From positions 1-64,000 of the forward strand of contig NZ_AUBS01000019.1 in assembly GCF_000429365.1 (NCBI RefSeq): 64,000 nucleotides of DNA, given 5' to 3'. The notes under the pieces are model-generated. The model was not told where the DNA came from, searched no databases, and was given only the letters and a program-made list of their open reading frames with translations. Both the position numbers and the translations under genes were made by a program. Positions 1-8,630 of the stretch are shown in pieces. The stretch is from Pseudodonghicola xiamenensis DSM 18339 (GTDB lineage: Bacteria; Pseudomonadota; Alphaproteobacteria; Rhodobacterales; Rhodobacteraceae). Positions within the stretch are counted from its first letter, which is position 1, and the number at the start of each line of letters is the position of its first letter.

Positions 1-306
1 GCTTTCAGCCGAAGGACGATGTGGCGCCCGACCGGGACGATGATCCCGGCGCCCCGCCGGATGGCGGTGTGCCGCCCGCATCTGGCCCTGACCGATCCAC
101 CGCCGAGCCCGAACCTATGGTCCGCCCCACATGCCGCAACCGCAATGCCGAAGTCGATTTCCGTGGCGAGCGGCGATCGAACGCCACCCATGCGTCGATG
201 AGCGATCCCGAGGCCCGGCTGTTCAAGACGTCTCCCGGCACCGGGGCCATGCTGTGCTTCATGGGCCATAGCCTGATGGAGAACCGTTCCTCACGGCAGC
301 CTTTTT
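1..306 (+). pseudogene. Truncated DDE transposase fragment (IS5-like), cut by the window edge
   Basis: The open frame from base 3 reads into a segment containing VDFRGERRSNATHAS, DPEARLFK and CFMGHSLMENRS, the type of sequence found in the middle of IS5/IS1182-like DDE transposases (recognised from memory). After MENRS the frame continues as SRQPFSAAC and stops, so the conserved C-terminal half is missing. The 5' end lies outside the window. I read this as a dead IS remnant abutting the LysR gene; no inverted repeat could be identified. The family name is less certain than the fact that it is a transposase piece. Confidence 0.7.
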
Positions 307-316
307 CAGCAGCCTG

Positions 317-1189
317 CTAGGCGATGCTCGCGCTCAGCTGCGCGATCAACTCCTGCGCGGCGCCGCGCAGGGTCTGGCCGCGGCGATAGAACAGGATCAG
401 CGGCACCCCGGGCAGATGCACGACGGGTCGCACCGCCAAGCTGTCCGAACGGATGTTGTCCGCGGTGAGTTGGTCGATCACGCCAACCCCACCGCAGGCC
501 TCGACCAGTTGGCAGACGGTCGAACAGAACGGCACCTCGCAAGACGTATCATAGGCGAGGTTGAACTTCTGAAAGGTCGATCGGATCGTGTCGCCCATCG
601 GTGACCAGGCCGGATCGTAGGCGATCAGACGGCTTGCGGCCAGCGCGGGCAGCGTAATTTCCGCGCTGCCAGCCAGCGGATGCTCGCGCCGCATCACTGC
701 CACCAGCGGGATCGTGGCAAAGGTCTGGGCCTGGAAATCGGCCTTGGCCGGAAAGGCCATCTGCATGCCGAAATCGGCGCGACCGCTGCGCACATCCTCT
801 TCGGGGTCGGTCACCCAGAGGCGTAGCCGCCGCTTCCAATCGCGAAATCCCGCCTGCGCCAACCGCGTGCTGAGAAACCCTTCAACAATCGCCGGAGTGG
901 CCGAGATCGTGACGCTGATGGTGTCGCGCTGTTGCAAGGCGCGGACCCGGGCGTTCACCCGCGCCTGGGTCGCGAAGATTGCGGCGGTGTCGGAAAACAG
1001 CGCCTGCGCCTCTGCCGTTGGCATCAGCCGGTTACCGGTCCGTTCGAACAGCCGCAGCCCGAGCTGGCTTTCCAGTCGTTTGAGCTGGGCGCTGACTGCC
1101 GGTTGCGACAAGCCCAGCACGCGGGCCGTCTCGATCGTCGTACCGACCCGCATCAGCGTGCCGAACAGCTCCATTTCGCGCAGGTTCAC
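317..1189 (-). CDS. LysR-family transcriptional regulator
   Basis: A 290-residue protein, the normal LTTR length. Residues about 3-62 form the winged helix-turn-helix (ARVLGLSQPAVSAQLKRLE, then LFERTGNRLMPT), followed by a periplasmic-binding-protein-like effector domain. It is divergent from the serine hydrolase/prolyl aminopeptidase/oligopeptide importer block with 103 bp between start codons, so it probably controls that block and itself; this is inference. A TATC-N8-GATA palindrome lies directly beside its start codon. The effector cannot be deduced. Confidence 0.93.
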   Translation of the reverse strand: MNLREMELFGTLMRVGTTIETARVLGLSQPAVSAQLKRLESQLGLRLFERTGNRLMPTAEAQALFSDTAAIFATQARVNARVRALQQRDTISVTISATPAIVEGFLSTRLAQAGFRDWKRRLRLWVTDPEEDVRSGRADFGMQMAFPAKADFQAQTFATIPLVAVMRREHPLAGSAEITLPALAASRLIAYDPAWSPMGDTIRSTFQKFNLAYDTSCEVPFCSTVCQLVEACGGVGVIDQLTADNIRSDSLAVRPVVHLPGVPLILFYRRGQTLRGAAQELIAQLSASIA

Positions 1190-1205
1190 TATCAGAATTC
1201 CGATA
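1190..1205. promoter_or_regulatory. Candidate LysR operator (TATC-N8-GATA palindrome)
   Basis: The 16-bp dyad TATCAGAATTCCGATA starts one base from the LysR start codon, in an AT-rich divergent promoter region. LTTR sites are usually imperfect dyads with a T-N11-A core; this one has N8 between ATC and GAT. It would suit autoregulation. Assignment by position and symmetry only. Confidence 0.4.
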
Positions 1206-1292
1206 CTAGATGCCTTTTTAATAATTTTACTGATTGGACGGACGAATGCTATCGAAAAGCGACAGAATTAAGTCAGCCGGAAAGCCTCTCAC

Positions 1293-2240
1293 ATGTTTCT
1301 TACCCAGACCCCGGAATGGACCCGCCGCGGCACGGCGCTTGTCGCACGGATCGAGGCCGCGTTCGGTGCCCGCGGGGTGCATGGCGAGACCATGGGGCTG
1401 GTGCTGGTCGAACGCGGCGTCGACGGCCAGCCGCAGGGGTTTTCCTGGCGCGGTGACTGGCGCTGTTATCCGTGCAGCCTGGTCAAGAGCTTCCATCTGC
1501 TGCATGCGCTCGATCAACTGGCGCAGGGGCGGCTGGTGATGCACCACGATCTGGATCGTGCCCTGCGCGACATGATCCTGTGGTCGTCGAACACGGCGAC
1601 GAATTACGTGATCGACCTGCTCAGTGGCACCACCGGCGACACGTTGCTCGAGGGAGCGGCCTTCGAGGCATGGCGTGATGCGCGCGAGGGGCTGAACCGG
1701 TATTTCGCCGCGCGGGACTGGCCCGAATTCGCGGGCTGCAACATCACGCAGAAGCTGATGGACGACATGCGCTATGGGCGGGAGGCGCAATATGCCGGGG
1801 CCGCGGGGGAATATCTCAACGTGCTGACACCGCTCGCCTGCGCCCGGCTGATGTGGGAGCTGTACGAGGGCGCCGACCTTGGCCTGCCGCCGGCGGAAAC
1901 GGCGCGGGTCCGGGACGAGATGGCGCGCGACCGGCGCGATCCGCGCGCGCAGATGTCCGCCTATCAGCTGTCGGAATACCTCGGCGGCGGCATGTCCGAG
2001 GGCACACGCCTGTGGTCGAAGGCCGGGCACAACACCTGGACCGGCGATGCGGCCAGCTCGTATTTCAAGCATGACATGATGCGCTGGATCCGCCCCGACG
2101 GACGCGCACTGATCGTGGTGCTGATGACCCAGGGCAAGGAAACCAGCGTCGACGATCCGATGATCTTCCCCGAGATCGGCGCGCTGCTTGAGGCCGAATT
2201 CGCGGCCCCCGCCCCGCACCCCACCGAGGCACTGGCATGA
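1293..2240 (+). CDS. Class A beta-lactamase-related serine hydrolase
   Basis: A 315-residue protein with the active-site motifs of the penicillin-binding serine hydrolase superfamily: SLVK (Ser62-x-x-Lys65), SSN at 98-100 (SDN-like) and KAG at 243-245 (KTG-like). The changed third motif and absence of an obvious signal peptide argue against an ordinary secreted beta-lactamase. A cytoplasmic amidase, esterase or peptidase acting on small substrates is as likely. The stop overlaps the prolyl aminopeptidase start (ATGA), so the two are translationally coupled. The context with an oligopeptide importer suggests use of imported peptides or amides (inference). Confidence 0.8.
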   Translation: MFLTQTPEWTRRGTALVARIEAAFGARGVHGETMGLVLVERGVDGQPQGFSWRGDWRCYPCSLVKSFHLLHALDQLAQGRLVMHHDLDRALRDMILWSSNTATNYVIDLLSGTTGDTLLEGAAFEAWRDAREGLNRYFAARDWPEFAGCNITQKLMDDMRYGREAQYAGAAGEYLNVLTPLACARLMWELYEGADLGLPPAETARVRDEMARDRRDPRAQMSAYQLSEYLGGGMSEGTRLWSKAGHNTWTGDAASSYFKHDMMRWIRPDGRALIVVLMTQGKETSVDDPMIFPEIGALLEAEFAAPAPHPTEALA

Positions 2241-3211
2241 CCGCCCGGCGCACGCTGTTTCCCGCCTGCGCACCCTATCACGAAGGGTTCTTGCAGGTTT
2301 CGGCCCTGCACCGGATCTATTATCAGGAGGCCGGCAACCCGCGGGGCAAGCCGGCGCTGGTGCTGCACGGTGGTCCGGGCGGTTCGATCAGCGATGCGAT
2401 GCGCCAGATGCACGACCCCGAGGCCTATCGGATCATCCTGTTCGACCAGCGCGGCTGCGGTCGCTCGACCCCCTATGCCGAGATCGCCGAAAACACCACC
2501 TGGGATCTTCTGGCCGATATCGAGGCGCTGCGGGCGCATCTGGGTATTGGCCGCTGGCAGGTGGTGGGCGGCTCCTGGGGCTCGACGCTGGGCCTTGCCT
2601 ATTCGGTGCGCCACCCCCAGGCGGTGACCGAACTGATCCTGCGCGGCATCTTCCTGATGAGCGATGCCGAACTGGGCTGGTTCTATCAATCGGGTGCCTC
2701 GATGATCCATCCCGAGGCCTTCGAGGCCTTCGTGGCGCCGATCCCGCCGGCCGAACGCGACGATCTTCTGGGCGCCTATCACCGGCGGTTGTTCGGCGAC
2801 GTGCCAGAGGAGGCGCTGATCTGCGCCCGGGCCTGGTCGCGCTGGGAGGGGGCGACGCTGTCGCTGTTGCCCGATCCGGAGCGCGCCGAGGCCTTCGAAG
2901 ACCCCGAGACGGCGGTCGCGCTGGCCCGGATCGAGGCGCATTACTTCGTCAATCGCGGTTTTTTCCCGGGCCCCGACTGGCTGCTTGGCCAGGTCGCGCG
3001 GCTCGCCGGGCTGCCGGTCACGCTGGTGCAGGGGCGGTATGACATGGTGACGCCGATGATCGGCGCGCATCGGCTGGCGCGGGCGCTGCCGCAGGCCGAG
3101 CTGATCGTGGTGCCCGATGCCGGGCATGCCGGTTCCGAGCCCGGGATCATCGACGCCATGGTCACCACCACCGAACGCCATTCGCCGCGCGTGCCGATAC
3201 CGCCCGGCTGA
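2237..3211 (+). CDS. pip: Prolyl aminopeptidase (proline iminopeptidase)
   Basis: A 324-residue alpha/beta hydrolase of peptidase family S33, which removes N-terminal proline from peptides in the cytoplasm. Visible features are the oxyanion-hole HGGPGGS at 44-50, DQRGCGRS at 70-77, nucleophile elbow GGSWGS with Ser113, and late Asp (GRYD) and His (DAGHAG) of the triad. ATGA overlap with the serine hydrolase gene and only 65 bp to the peptide-binding protein gene fit a peptide uptake-and-degradation operon. The family assignment is firm. Confidence 0.93.
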   Translation: MTARRTLFPACAPYHEGFLQVSALHRIYYQEAGNPRGKPALVLHGGPGGSISDAMRQMHDPEAYRIILFDQRGCGRSTPYAEIAENTTWDLLADIEALRAHLGIGRWQVVGGSWGSTLGLAYSVRHPQAVTELILRGIFLMSDAELGWFYQSGASMIHPEAFEAFVAPIPPAERDDLLGAYHRRLFGDVPEEALICARAWSRWEGATLSLLPDPERAEAFEDPETAVALARIEAHYFVNRGFFPGPDWLLGQVARLAGLPVTLVQGRYDMVTPMIGAHRLARALPQAELIVVPDAGHAGSEPGIIDAMVTTTERHSPRVPIPPG

Positions 3212-3276
3212 CCCATTTCAACCCCACCAGACCCCTGACCAAACGGGGGCCCCCTTCCCAACCGAGAGGATCTTCC

Positions 3277-4866
3277 ATGCAACATCGTTTCCTGCGCTCC
3301 ACCCCTTCGATGCTGGCGCTACTGGCCGTGCTGGCGCTGCCCGCGGCGGGCTTCGCCGAAACCGTGCTGAACCGCGGCAACCTTGACGATCCGGAATCGC
3401 TCGATCCGCACCGCACCTCGACGCTGGCCGAGGCGAACCTGATGCGCGATCTGTTCAGCGGTCTGATCGGGCTCGATGCGGACGCACGCCTAGTGCCCGA
3501 CGCAGCCGAAAGCTGGACCGTTTCCGACGACGGGCTGGTCTATACCTTCACGCTGCGCGCCGATGGCAAATGGTCCGACGGCAGCCCGGTCACGGCGCAG
3601 GATTTCGTCTTTTCCTGGCAGCGCGTGGTCACCCCCGAGACCGCGGCCGAATATGCCTACATGCTGGCGCCGGTAAAGAATGCCTCCGAGATCACCGCGG
3701 GCAAGTTGCCGCCCGAAGATCTGGGCATTCGCGCTCTGGACGATCACCGGGTCGAGGTGACGCTGAATGCGCCGACGCCCTATTTCCTCAAGATGTTGAC
3801 GCATCAGTCGACCTATCCGGTACAGTCCGCCAATGTCGCCAAGTTCGGTGCCGCCTTCACCAAACCGGGCAATCTGGTCAGCAACGGCGCCTATACCCTG
3901 ACGGACTTCGTGCCCAACGATCACATCACCCTGACCAAGAACCCCGAATTCTGGGATGCGGCAGGCGTCGCGATCGACCGGATCGACTATTACCCCACCG
4001 CCGACACCGCCGCTGCGGTCAAACGCTTCGAGGCGGGCGAACTGGACACCAACCGCGATTTCCCGACCAGCCAGACCGAGGATCTGCGCGCAAAATTCGG
4101 CGATCAGCTGCGGGTGGGGCCGACGCTCGGCACCTATTACTACGGCTTCAAGACCGATAAGGCACCGTGGAGCGATCCGGCGCTGCGTCAGGCGATCTCG
4201 ATGCTGATCGACCGGGAGTTCCTGTCCCAGAAGGTCTGGCAGGATACGATGCTGCCCGCCTATTCCTTCGTGCCGCCGGGGATCGAAGGCTATCAGAGCG
4301 CGCTTCTGGACTATGCCACATTGGGGCAGATCGACCGCGAGGATGCCGCGACCGAGATCCTGACCGGGCTTGGCATCACGCCCGAGAGCCCGATCAAGCT
4401 GGAGCTGCGCTACAACACCTCCGACAACAACACCAACACCGCGGTCGCGGTGCAAGAGATGCTGGCCCCCTTCGGCATCGACGTGAGCCTGGTCAATCTG
4501 GATACCAAATCGCACTATGGCTATCTCGAGCAGAAGGGCGATTACGACATGGCCCGGGCCGCATGGTTTGCCGATTATGCCGACCCCGAGAATTTCCTGT
4601 CGCTGTGCACCAGCGGCACAGGGAACAACATGACCAATTATGCCAGCCCCGAGTTCGACGCACTGATGGCCGAGGCGGCGGCAGAGGCCGACCCGAAGGC
4701 GCGGATGCAGACCCTGCATCAGGCCGAGGCACTCGGGGTGGCGCGCGATCTCTGTGTCATGCCGCTGATGTTCTACAGCTATCACAACCTGGTTTCGGAT
4801 CGGGTCGAGGGCTGGAACGACAACGTGCTCGACGTGCATCCGAGCCGTTTCCTGAGCGTGAAATGA
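3277..4866 (+). CDS. oppA: Oligopeptide ABC transporter, periplasmic binding protein
   Basis: A 529-residue SBP_bac_5 protein. The N-terminus has a Sec signal peptide (basic HRFLR, hydrophobic LALLAVLALPA, cleavage after GFA). The mature start NRGNLDDPESLDPHRTS is typical of OppA/MppA-type peptide binders. It captures peptides for the permease and ATPase genes immediately downstream. A strong hairpin follows the stop, which in such operons usually raises binding-protein mRNA over permease mRNA. Exact substrate is unknown; murein peptide binding (MppA) is possible. Confidence 0.93.
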   Translation: MQHRFLRSTPSMLALLAVLALPAAGFAETVLNRGNLDDPESLDPHRTSTLAEANLMRDLFSGLIGLDADARLVPDAAESWTVSDDGLVYTFTLRADGKWSDGSPVTAQDFVFSWQRVVTPETAAEYAYMLAPVKNASEITAGKLPPEDLGIRALDDHRVEVTLNAPTPYFLKMLTHQSTYPVQSANVAKFGAAFTKPGNLVSNGAYTLTDFVPNDHITLTKNPEFWDAAGVAIDRIDYYPTADTAAAVKRFEAGELDTNRDFPTSQTEDLRAKFGDQLRVGPTLGTYYYGFKTDKAPWSDPALRQAISMLIDREFLSQKVWQDTMLPAYSFVPPGIEGYQSALLDYATLGQIDREDAATEILTGLGITPESPIKLELRYNTSDNNTNTAVAVQEMLAPFGIDVSLVNLDTKSHYGYLEQKGDYDMARAAWFADYADPENFLSLCTSGTGNNMTNYASPEFDALMAEAAAEADPKARMQTLHQAEALGVARDLCVMPLMFYSYHNLVSDRVEGWNDNVLDVHPSRFLSVK

Positions 4867-4872
4867 TCGCCC

Positions 4873-4899
4873 GGTGCCCGGCCTTTCCGGTCGGGCACC
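4873..4899 (+). promoter_or_regulatory. Intercistronic hairpin between oppA and oppB
   Basis: GGTGCCCGGCC (4873-4883) pairs with GGTCGGGCACC (4889-4899) around a TTTCC loop: 11 pairs including one G-T wobble. No T-run follows, so it is not a full intrinsic terminator. Position between binding-protein and permease genes fits an mRNA-stabilising or partial attenuation element. Confidence 0.65.
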
Positions 4900-4926
4900 G
4901 CCCCTGACCGTCGCGAAGGACACTTG

Positions 4927-5850
4927 ATGACACGCTATATCTTCTGGCGATTGCTGACCGCAGTGCCGACGCTGGTCGCCGTGGTCACGCTGACCTTCTT
5001 CATGATGCGCGTGGCGCCCGGTGGCCCGTTCGACCAGGAACGCGCGCTGGACCCGGTGATCCGCGCCAATCTCGAACGCGCCTATCACCTCGATCTGCCG
5101 CTGATGCAGCAATATACGATCTATCTGGGCAATCTGGTCCGGGGCGATCTGGGTCCCAGTTTCACCATGCCCGAATTCAGCGTGGCCGAACTCTTGGCGG
5201 CAGGGCTGCCGGTGTCGGTGCGGCTGGGCGGCTGGGCACTGGTGGTGGCTCTGGTGCTGGGCGGCGCATTGGGCGTCTGGGCGGCACTGCGCCGCAATGG
5301 CTGGGTCGACCGGCTGGTGGTGACGCTGGCCACCGCGGGCAGCACGATCCCCACCTTCGTGGTTGCCCCGGTGTTCCAGCTTGTCTTCGCGCTCGGCCTG
5401 CGCTGGCTGCCGGTGGGCGGCTGGGACGGCGGCGCGTTTCGCAACCTGGTCGGACCGGTGATCTGCCTGATGCTGCCGCAGCTTGCCGTCGTTGCGCGGC
5501 TTATGCGATCCTCGATGATCGAAGCGCTGCACAGCCATCATATCCGCACCGCCCGCGCATTGGGCCTGAGCGAACTGGCGGTGGTACTACGTCATGCGTT
5601 GCGCTCGGCGCTGCTGCCGGTGGTGTCCTACGCCGGCCCCGCCGCAGCGGCGCTGATGACCGGCTCGGTCGTGGTCGAAACGATCTTCTCGATCCCGGGC
5701 GTCGGGCGCTACTTCGTCGATGCCGCGCTGAACCGCGACTATACCGTGGTGATGGGCGCGGTCGTGGTGCTGGCGGTTTTCACCATCCTGTTCAACCTGA
5801 TCGTGGACATCGTCTACACGATCATCGACCCGAGGGTGCGCTATGACTGA
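4927..5850 (+). CDS. oppB: Oligopeptide ABC transporter permease
   Basis: A 307-residue inner-membrane permease of the DppB/OppB type, with N-terminal YIFWRLLTAVPTLVAVVTLTF as first membrane helix and the EAA-loop region HIRTARALGLSELAVVLRHALRS before the last helices. ATG 4927 is chosen over the in-frame TTG at 4924 because GAAGGA (4915-4920) sits six bases from it. Its 3' end overlaps the next permease gene by 8 bp. It pairs with OppC to form the channel. Confidence 0.93.
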   Translation: MTRYIFWRLLTAVPTLVAVVTLTFFMMRVAPGGPFDQERALDPVIRANLERAYHLDLPLMQQYTIYLGNLVRGDLGPSFTMPEFSVAELLAAGLPVSVRLGGWALVVALVLGGALGVWAALRRNGWVDRLVVTLATAGSTIPTFVVAPVFQLVFALGLRWLPVGGWDGGAFRNLVGPVICLMLPQLAVVARLMRSSMIEALHSHHIRTARALGLSELAVVLRHALRSALLPVVSYAGPAAAALMTGSVVVETIFSIPGVGRYFVDAALNRDYTVVMGAVVVLAVFTILFNLIVDIVYTIIDPRVRYD

Positions 5851-6970
5851 CGTTGCGACCATGCCGGAACCGGCCCCCGAAGGGCGCGGACTGTCGTTCT
5901 GGGGCAATGCCTGGGCGCGGCTGCGTCGCAACCGGCTGGCGATGGCAAGCCTTGTCTATCTGGTGCTGATGGTGCTGGCCTGTGTGTTCGGGCCGATGCT
6001 CGCGCCCAACAGCTATGACCGGATCTTCCAAAGCTACACCAATGAGCCCGCCAGCCTGGCGAGCCACCCGCGCGCCGAGGCCGTCGGCCCCGCCTTCGAG
6101 GCCGCGGCACGGCGCGCCCGGCTCGAGGTGACCGACTGGCGCCGCGAGGGCGACGTGATCCATGCCACCCTCGCCACCGGGGGCCGTGCGGTCGACCCGC
6201 GCGCGGCGCGCTATTTCGACCGCTCGGACCTGTTCGAGGGCACCGAGCTTATCCCCGGGGACGCCGATACGGCGCAACTGACCACGCGGATCGAACGGCA
6301 CCGCTTTCTGTTCGGCACCGATGCCACCGGGCGCGACCTGATGGCGCGCACGCTGATCGCAGGGCGGGTGTCGCTGTCGATCGGGCTGCTGTCGGGGCTG
6401 GTCGCGATGGTCATCGGCGTGCTTTACGGCGCGATCTCGGGTTTTGCCGGCCGGATCACCGATCAGGTGATGATGCGCATCGTCGATGTGCTCTATTCGC
6501 TGCCCTTCATCTTCTTCGTGATCATGCTGGTGGTATTCTTCGGCCGCAATTTCCTGCTGATGTTCGTGGCGGTGGGCGCGGTGCTGTGGCTCGACATGGC
6601 GCGGATCGTGCGCGGGCAGACGCTGTCGCTCCGGCGGCGCGAATTCGTCGAGGCGGCCGAGGCGCTGGGGGTCAGTTGGTCGCGGATCCTGATCCGGCAC
6701 ATCGTGCCGAACCTTCTGGGCCCGGTGATCGTGTTCATGACGCTGCTGGTGCCGAATGTGATCATTCTGGAAAGCTTCCTGTCCTATCTCGGCTTCGGGG
6801 TGCAGGAACCGATGTCGAGCTGGGGCGTGCTGATCGCCCAGGGTGCCCGGGCGATGCCTTCGGCGAACTGGATGCTGCTGTTTCCCTCGCTGTTCCTGAT
6901 CTCGACACTGTTTGCACTGAATTTCCTCGGCGACGGGCTGCGCGATGCGCTCGACCCGCGCGACCATTGA
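5843..6970 (+). CDS. oppC: Oligopeptide ABC transporter permease
   Basis: A 375-residue DppC/OppC permease. After an N-terminal cytosolic stretch and first helix (about 34-52) there is a periplasmic insertion of roughly 100 residues before FGTDATGRDLMAR, the hallmark of the family. The EAA loop reads EFVEAAEALGVSWSRILIRH. It is longer than the usual 290-300 residues of DppC because of this insertion, as also seen in some larger OppC proteins. It overlaps oppB by 8 bp. Confidence 0.92.
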   Translation: MTDVATMPEPAPEGRGLSFWGNAWARLRRNRLAMASLVYLVLMVLACVFGPMLAPNSYDRIFQSYTNEPASLASHPRAEAVGPAFEAAARRARLEVTDWRREGDVIHATLATGGRAVDPRAARYFDRSDLFEGTELIPGDADTAQLTTRIERHRFLFGTDATGRDLMARTLIAGRVSLSIGLLSGLVAMVIGVLYGAISGFAGRITDQVMMRIVDVLYSLPFIFFVIMLVVFFGRNFLLMFVAVGAVLWLDMARIVRGQTLSLRRREFVEAAEALGVSWSRILIRHIVPNLLGPVIVFMTLLVPNVIILESFLSYLGFGVQEPMSSWGVLIAQGARAMPSANWMLLFPSLFLISTLFALNFLGDGLRDALDPRDH

Positions 6971-6983
6971 AGGGAGAGGCCGG

Positions 6984-8630
6984 ATGACCAAGCTGGATGA
7001 GATTGGCACCACGCCGCCGCTTCTGTCTGTCGAGGGGCTTTCGATCCGCTATCGTGGTGCAGGGGAGCCGATGCTTGCCGTGCGCGACGTGTCCTTTCAT
7101 GTGAACCCGGGCGAGATCGTCGCGATCGTCGGCGAGAGCGGTTCCGGCAAGAGCCAGTCGATGCTGGCCGCGATGGGCCTCTTGCCGGGCAATGCCACCG
7201 CCGAGGGGCGCATCGCCTTCCAGGGGCGCGACCTTCTGGGGATGGCACGCAGCGATCTGCGGGCGCTGCGCGGGTCGCAGATGTCAATGATCTTCCAGGA
7301 GCCGATGACCTCGCTCGATCCGCTCTACCGGATCGGCAATCAGATCGTGGAACCGATCCTGCGCCATCAGCGGATCGGGCGCCGGGCAGCGCGGGCGCGC
7401 GCGCTCGAAATGCTCAAGCTGGTGCAGATGCCCGATCCCGAGCGCAAGATGCGCGCCTATCCGCATGAGCTTTCGGGTGGACAGCGGCAGCGGGTGATGA
7501 TCGCGATGGCGCTGGCCAATCGCCCGTCGCTGCTGATCGCGGACGAGCCGACGACGGCGCTGGATGTGACGATCCAGGCCGAGATCATCGCCTTGATGCG
7601 CGATCTGCAGCGACAGAACGGCATGGGGGTGGTGTTCATCACCCATGATCTGGGGCTGGTGCGCCATATCGCCGACCGGGTCTATGTGATGCGTGCCGGC
7701 GAGGTCGTCGAACAAGGCGCAACCGACGCGCTGTTCACCGCCCCGAGCCATCCCTACACCCGCGCGCTGCTCGATGCGGAGCCGAGCGGACACAAGGCCC
7801 CGCCCGCCCCCGAAGCCCCCGAGATCCTGCGCACCCGGGCGCTGCGCGTCAGCTTTGGCAGCGGACGCTCTCGGCTGGAGATCCTGCATGGCATCGACCT
7901 TGATCTGAAGGCGGGCGAGACGCTGGGCATCGTCGGTGAAAGCGGATCAGGCAAGTCGACGCTGGCGCGGGCCATTCTTCGGCTGATCGACGCGAGCGGC
8001 GAAATCCGCTTTGACGGGCACGATCTGACAGCCTTGGGGCGGCGCGCGCTGCGGCCCTGGCGGGCGCAGATCCAGGTGGTGTTCCAGGACCCGTTCGGTG
8101 CCCTTAGCCCACATCTGAGCGCGGGCCAGATCGTGACCGAAGGCCTGCTCGTGCATCGCCCCGATCTGGATGCGGCCGCCCGCGACCGCGCCGCGATCGC
8201 CGCGCTGGAAGAGGTCGGGTTGCCCGGTGCGGCACGACATCGCTATATCCACGAATTCTCGGGCGGGCAGCGCCAGCGTATCGCGATCGCCCGCGCGCTG
8301 ATCCTCAAGCCGCGTCTGCTGGTGCTGGATGAGCCGACCTCGGCGCTCGACCGGATGGTGCAGCGTCAGGTGATCGACCTGCTGCGCGATCTGCAGGCGC
8401 GGCATGGGCTGGCCTATGTCTTTGTCAGCCACGATCTGGCGGTGGTGCGGGCGCTGGCGGATCGAGTGATCGTGATGAAGCAGGGCGAAGTGGTCGAGCA
8501 AGGCGCTGTCGAGCAGGTCCTGACCGCGCCGCAAACCCCCTATGCCCGCAAGTTGATGGCAGCAGCAGGCCTTGAAGACCTGGGACGCATCGCCAATCCG
8601 ATCCGCCAGATGCCGGAACTGAGCAGCTAA
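6984..8630 (+). CDS. Oligopeptide ABC transporter, fused double ATPase (OppD-OppF type)
   Basis: A 548-residue protein with two complete ABC ATPase domains. Each has a Walker A GESGSGKS, a signature (LSGGQRQR in the first, FSGGQRQR in the second) and a Walker B followed by DEPT. The oligopeptide-specific extension (SHPYTRALL) lies between the halves. It energises peptide import through OppB/OppC. The ATG at 6984, behind AGGGAGAGG, is preferred to an upstream in-frame start at 6945 that would lie inside oppC. The fusion replaces separate oppD and oppF genes. Confidence 0.93.
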   Translation: MTKLDEIGTTPPLLSVEGLSIRYRGAGEPMLAVRDVSFHVNPGEIVAIVGESGSGKSQSMLAAMGLLPGNATAEGRIAFQGRDLLGMARSDLRALRGSQMSMIFQEPMTSLDPLYRIGNQIVEPILRHQRIGRRAARARALEMLKLVQMPDPERKMRAYPHELSGGQRQRVMIAMALANRPSLLIADEPTTALDVTIQAEIIALMRDLQRQNGMGVVFITHDLGLVRHIADRVYVMRAGEVVEQGATDALFTAPSHPYTRALLDAEPSGHKAPPAPEAPEILRTRALRVSFGSGRSRLEILHGIDLDLKAGETLGIVGESGSGKSTLARAILRLIDASGEIRFDGHDLTALGRRALRPWRAQIQVVFQDPFGALSPHLSAGQIVTEGLLVHRPDLDAAARDRAAIAALEEVGLPGAARHRYIHEFSGGQRQRIAIARALILKPRLLVLDEPTSALDRMVQRQVIDLLRDLQARHGLAYVFVSHDLAVVRALADRVIVMKQGEVVEQGAVEQVLTAPQTPYARKLMAAAGLEDLGRIANPIRQMPELSS

